In this document: one piece after another, positions 60,746 to 64,000 of the stretch
Numbering within the stretch: position 1 is the stretch's first letter
How the letters are laid out: each line of letters starts with the position of its first letter
Source of the DNA: Ichthyophis bannanicus
Taxonomy: Eukaryota; Chordata; Amphibia; Gymnophiona; Ichthyophiidae
Assembly: GCA_033557465.1 (NCBI GenBank)
Contig: CM066037.1
Coordinates: forward strand, 207,141,156 to 207,205,155
Length of the DNA stretch: 64,000 nucleotides
Direction of reading: 5' to 3'
Notes under the pieces: generated by a model
Told to the model about the DNA's origin: nothing
Database searches by the model: none
The model's input: the letters and a program-made list of their open reading frames with translations, nothing else
Made by a program: the position numbers and the translations under genes

Positions 60746-62296
60746 CTGGTCAACAAATTTTTACAAAAGTCATGTTACTGAAATAAAAATAGTCATTTCT
60801 TATCAATTTTTTATATGCTGAACTTGAATATGACAGTGAAATTGCAAAGTTGGCTCTAGTTTTTTTGTAATCTACAAGAATTAATGTTTACATCACAAAA
60901 TGCATGTCAATAGTAAATAAAATAGGCCTTCGGTTAATACCTGTAAAAAACCAAGTCATAGACTACTTCTTAGATTTTTTCGCCTGTCTCTTGTACAGCT
61001 GTTCAGGAGCTTCTCTAGGGAGTGTCCAGCAGTAGTCAGCCAGCATTGTAGTGGACCATTTTCCCTGGTATCTTTGCTGCATCGTTGCGCTATCCTGGTG
61101 AAAACGTTCGCCCTGTTCATCACTAACCATACCACAGTTGTCAGGAAAGAAATCGAGATGAGAATCAAGGAAATGGATCTTTAGAGATATATTGCAGCCA
61201 AGTTTCTAATACTGCATCAGCATGTCTTCTATTAGTTCCTTGTAGTTTTCTGCCCTAACATTCCCGAGAAAGTTTGACACTAGGCGAAAAGCATTCCATG
61301 CTTGTTTCGCATCACCCTGCAGCAAGCTGTTGAACCGGTCATCTTTGAAGAGCTCTCGAATCTGAGGACCCACAAAAACTCCCTCTTTAATCTTTGCTTC
61401 GCTGAGTCGAGGGATTTTCTCATGCAGGTATCGGAAAGCTGGCGAAGTGCGGTCCATGGCTTTCATGAAGTTTTTCATCAAACCTAGTTTGATGTGAAGG
61501 GGTGGTAGCAGGATTTTGTGAGCCTCAACCAGAGCTGGGTGCTGGATATTCTTCTCTCCAACTGTTACATTTTGTCTGTGATTCCATTCCTTCCGCAAGT
61601 AGTGCCAATCCATTGCTCGGCTATCCCACTCACATAAAAAAACACATGTATTTTATATATCCCTGCTGCAGTCCCATTAAAAGGGCAACTACCTTCAAGT
61701 CACCACAGAGGTGCCAGCTGTACTTATTATAGTTAATGGAAGTCAGTAGATGCTTTAAGTTATCGTATGTCTCTTTCATGTGGATGGCATGCGCTACTGG
61801 AATAGATGGAAGACGGTTTCCATTGTTCAAAAGCACAGCCTTCAGACTCAGTTTCGAAGAGTCTATAAATAGTCTCCAGTCTTGTGGGTCATGAGTGATT
61901 TTTAAGGCATTCATGTGGCTTTCAATATCGTAACAGAATACCAGATTACTTTCCTTTCCGACTGTGTATAGTACACTGCTGACGTCAGATGGCTTCAGCA
62001 GTCGTCTGGCAGTAGTATTGCATTGCATCAGAAAATGATGCAATCAACTCTGGATGATGTGTGCATGCTGGTATTATGCAATGTGATGCAATATTACATC
62101 ATTCAAGACTTATTTGGGATGTTGTTGATGTCCTACTGGATAAATTTACACGGTGAAACGTCAAAAATGAACTACATGCAATATCTTCAAAACGAGAGCC
62201 AATATAATTTTTTTAATGCTATATTCGTGTTCAGCTCACCAAGATACTACAGTTTAGGGCCTTTTAAAGTCAGTAACAATTTCAATGTTGACCAGT
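60746..62296 (-). mobile_element. Unclassified TIR transposon, 1.55 kb, carrying an unknown protein
   Basis: It sits in the RT region of CR1-epsilon, which resumes at 62297. The ends are ACTGGTCAACA and its inverse TGTTGACCAGT. Weaker matches extend inward (GTTACTGA near both ends). It holds a single gene on the minus strand. No clear target duplication is readable. The terminal sequence does not match the Tc1, mariner, pogo or hAT ends found elsewhere in the window. Confidence 0.72.
60956..62043 (-). pseudogene. Unknown TIR-borne protein, candidate DDE transposase, two frameshifts
   Basis: Frame 62043-61630 gives FCYDIESHMNAL, DWRLFIDSSKLSLKAVLLNN and LCGDLKVVALLMGLQQGYIK. An extra base in a T run near 61637 shifts to frame 61613-61206 via CEWDSRA, giving LPPLHIKLGLMKNFMKAMD and RLSEAKIKEGVFVGPQIREL. 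A third frame near 61110-60958 gives ERFHQD and QRYQGKWSTTMLADYCWTL. I recall similar uncharacterised proteins in arthropod and vertebrate genomes with the same order of blocks. Asp in FIDSS, Asp in CGDLK and Glu in ERFHQD are candidates for a DDE triad; that is inference. CEWDSR could add a metal-binding Cys. The N-terminus is not identified. Confidence 0.68.
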
Positions 62297-63795
62297 GAGA
62301 TCAGAGAGTGGTGAACATAATGCCTATTTTTAAAAAGGGATCCGGGGATGATCTGGGAAACTACAGACTGGTGAGTTTGACATCAGTGCCAGAAAAAATG
62401 ATAGAAACTATTATGAAGGACAAAATGAATGAACTCATGGACAGACATGCTTTAATGGGACAAAGCCAATATGGACTTAGTCAAGGAAAGTTTTGCCTCA
62501 CCAATCTGCTATATTTTTTTGAAGGAGTGAATAAATATGTGGCTAAAGGTGAGCCTGCTGATATAGTGTGTTGTGACTTTCAGAAAGTCCTTCAGGAGAC
62601 GCTCCTGAGAAAATTAAAAAGTCATGGGATGGGAAGCAATGTCCTATTATGAAATGGGAACTGGGTAAAAGATTGAAAAGAGAGAGTAGGGCTAATTGGC
62701 CATTTTCTCAATGGAGAAAGGTGGAGTACCTCAGGGTCTGTACTGGGACCAGTGCTTTTAAACATATTTATAAATGATCTGAAAAACAGAACAAATCTGT
62801 GGATGGCAAAAAATAATTCAAAGCTGTTAAATTATATGTAAATTATGGACCTGAACTAGGTTCTAAATGTGCAGTAAAGCAAAGAAAGGTTTTTAATCAC
62901 TAGGACAGTGCACTGTCCCATGAAAGTGAAGACTAAGGGGGACATGCAAATTAGAGTCCTTGCGGGACTTAGAGACTGAGCATCCAAATTGAAATTTAAT
63001 GTGATCAATACAAAAGTGACATTCATAGAGAAGTATTGCCAAATTATAGTTGCACAGGAGTCACTACCCAGGAGAAGGATCTAGGCTTCTTCATGGACAA
63101 TACACTGAAACTTTCTGCTCAGTGTGCAATGGTACACAATAAAGCAGAGAATAAAACAAATAATATCATGATGCCTCTGCATTGCTCCATTGTACATCTT
63201 GAGTATTGTGTACAATTCTGGTTGCCATAGCTCAAAAAAGATAGATTAGAAAATATACAGAGAAGGGTGACCAAAATGATAAAGGGGATGGAATGACTCT
63301 CCTACAAAGAAAATCTAAAGAAGTTCAAACTCTTCAGCTTGGGGAAGAGACAGCAAAGGAAAAATATGATAGAAATATACAGTATAAAATCCTGAGGAGG
63401 GGAATGAGTAAATGCAAATCAATTATTTACCCTTTCAAATTATAAAGACTAGGAGATACAATAAGAAGTTAGTAATTAGTACATTTAAAATAAACAGGCG
63501 AAAATATTTTTTTGTTCAACAAATAATTAAGTTCGGAATTTGTTGCCAGAGGATGCAGTAAAAACATTTAGAGTAGGTTTAAAAAAGGTTTGGACAAGGT
63601 CTTGTAGGAAAATCCCTAAACTGTAATTAAGGCAGATATGGATAAAGATACTGCTTAACCCTGGAAATAAGTAGCATGGAATCTAGCTAGTTTTTAGGAT
63701 CCAACACATACTTGTAATCTGGATTAGTCACTATCAGAAACAGGATACTGGGTTCGGTAGACCTTTGGTTTGATCCACTATGGTATTTCTTATGG
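62297..63795 (+). mobile_element. CR1-epsilon piece 3: RT to 3' end
   Basis: 62308-62652 carries NYRLVSLTSVPEKMIETIMK, LMGQSQYGLSQGKFCLTNLL and a decayed IVCCDFQKV (YLDFQKAFD with several residues lost). GVPQ and the thumb follow in broken form. HRERSINHY-like and the UTR end near 63795 (TGATCCACTATGGTATTTCT TATGG). The copy is well decayed. Confidence 0.83.
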
Positions 63796-63798
63796 TCT

Positions 63799-64000
63799 AG
63801 AATTTGGCAGCTAAGATTTAATGCTAAAAAATGCAGGATCATGTATTTGAGTTCTAAAAGTCCAAGGAAGCATTATGGTATAGAGCAAGGCATAAAATCC
63901 CTTTAGGGGTCAGAATGGAGACAAACAACCCTCAAAGGCAAAGTGTAAGTGTTCAGAATATCTTTTTAGAGCCCTTCCGACTAGGGTAAGCACCTGACTC
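63799..64000 (+). mobile_element. CR1-2 fragment, runs off the window
   Basis: GGCAGCTAAGATTTAATGCT AAAAAATGCAG reads QLRFNAKKCRIMYLSSKSPR, which matches the inverse of 44830-44910 (FGLQKSKGE region of CR1-2 RT). The 3' part lies beyond 64000. Confidence 0.7.

Overview
The window is intergenic DNA from a vertebrate with a large, transposon-crowded genome. I found no host exon, rRNA or functional tRNA gene. Nearly every long reading frame belongs to a mobile element: CR1, L2 and RTE LINEs, DIRS and Ngaro-like tyrosine-recombinase retrotransposons, Penelope-like elements (PLEs), and Tc1, mariner, pogo/Tigger and hAT DNA transposons. Coexisting DIRS, Ngaro, Penelope and active-looking CR1/L2 points away from birds and mammals. 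An amphibian, for example a caecilian, is my best guess, but this is inference from repeat content only.

Layout. 525-31404 is one nest. A CR1 (called alpha; pieces 525-712, 2578-3001, 10866-11384, 30797-31404) is split by two minus-strand L2 elements (A, 713-2577; B, 3002-10865) and by a second CR1 (gamma, about 11385-30796). L2-B itself holds a nearly full-length CR1 (beta, 3846-8616) and a palindromic MITE. CR1-gamma is cut by a minisatellite-bearing composite repeat (with L2-C inside it), a tRNA-derived SINE, an L2 tail, a pogo-type MITE, a mariner, another MITE, an autonomous pogo/Tigger element and a Ngaro-like element. A RTE and a second composite repeat carrying a hAT element follow.

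32533-38223 is a nearly complete DIRS element on the minus strand with inverted terminal repeats and an internal complementary region. 38224-49827 is older debris: a split Tc1 fragment, CR1 tails, a second CR1 family (CR1-2), Penelope pieces including a GIY-YIG endonuclease region, and small MITEs. 49828-55078 is a CR1 (with a CR1 nested in it) followed by a nearly intact L2 (L2-D).

56521-63795 is another split CR1 (epsilon). It holds a Tc1 (itself holding a Penelope-like palindrome and a hAT MITE) and a 1.55-kb TIR element whose protein resembles an uncharacterised family and may be an undescribed DDE transposase.

The most interesting signals are: that TIR element; two different Penelope-like palindromes inserted at the same nucleotide of two separate Tc1 copies; a 3'-terminal hairpin kept by covariation in nine L2/SINE tails; two SINEs with the same tRNA-like head but different LINE tails (L2 versus RTE); and a palindromic MITE family with apparent 4-bp target duplications.
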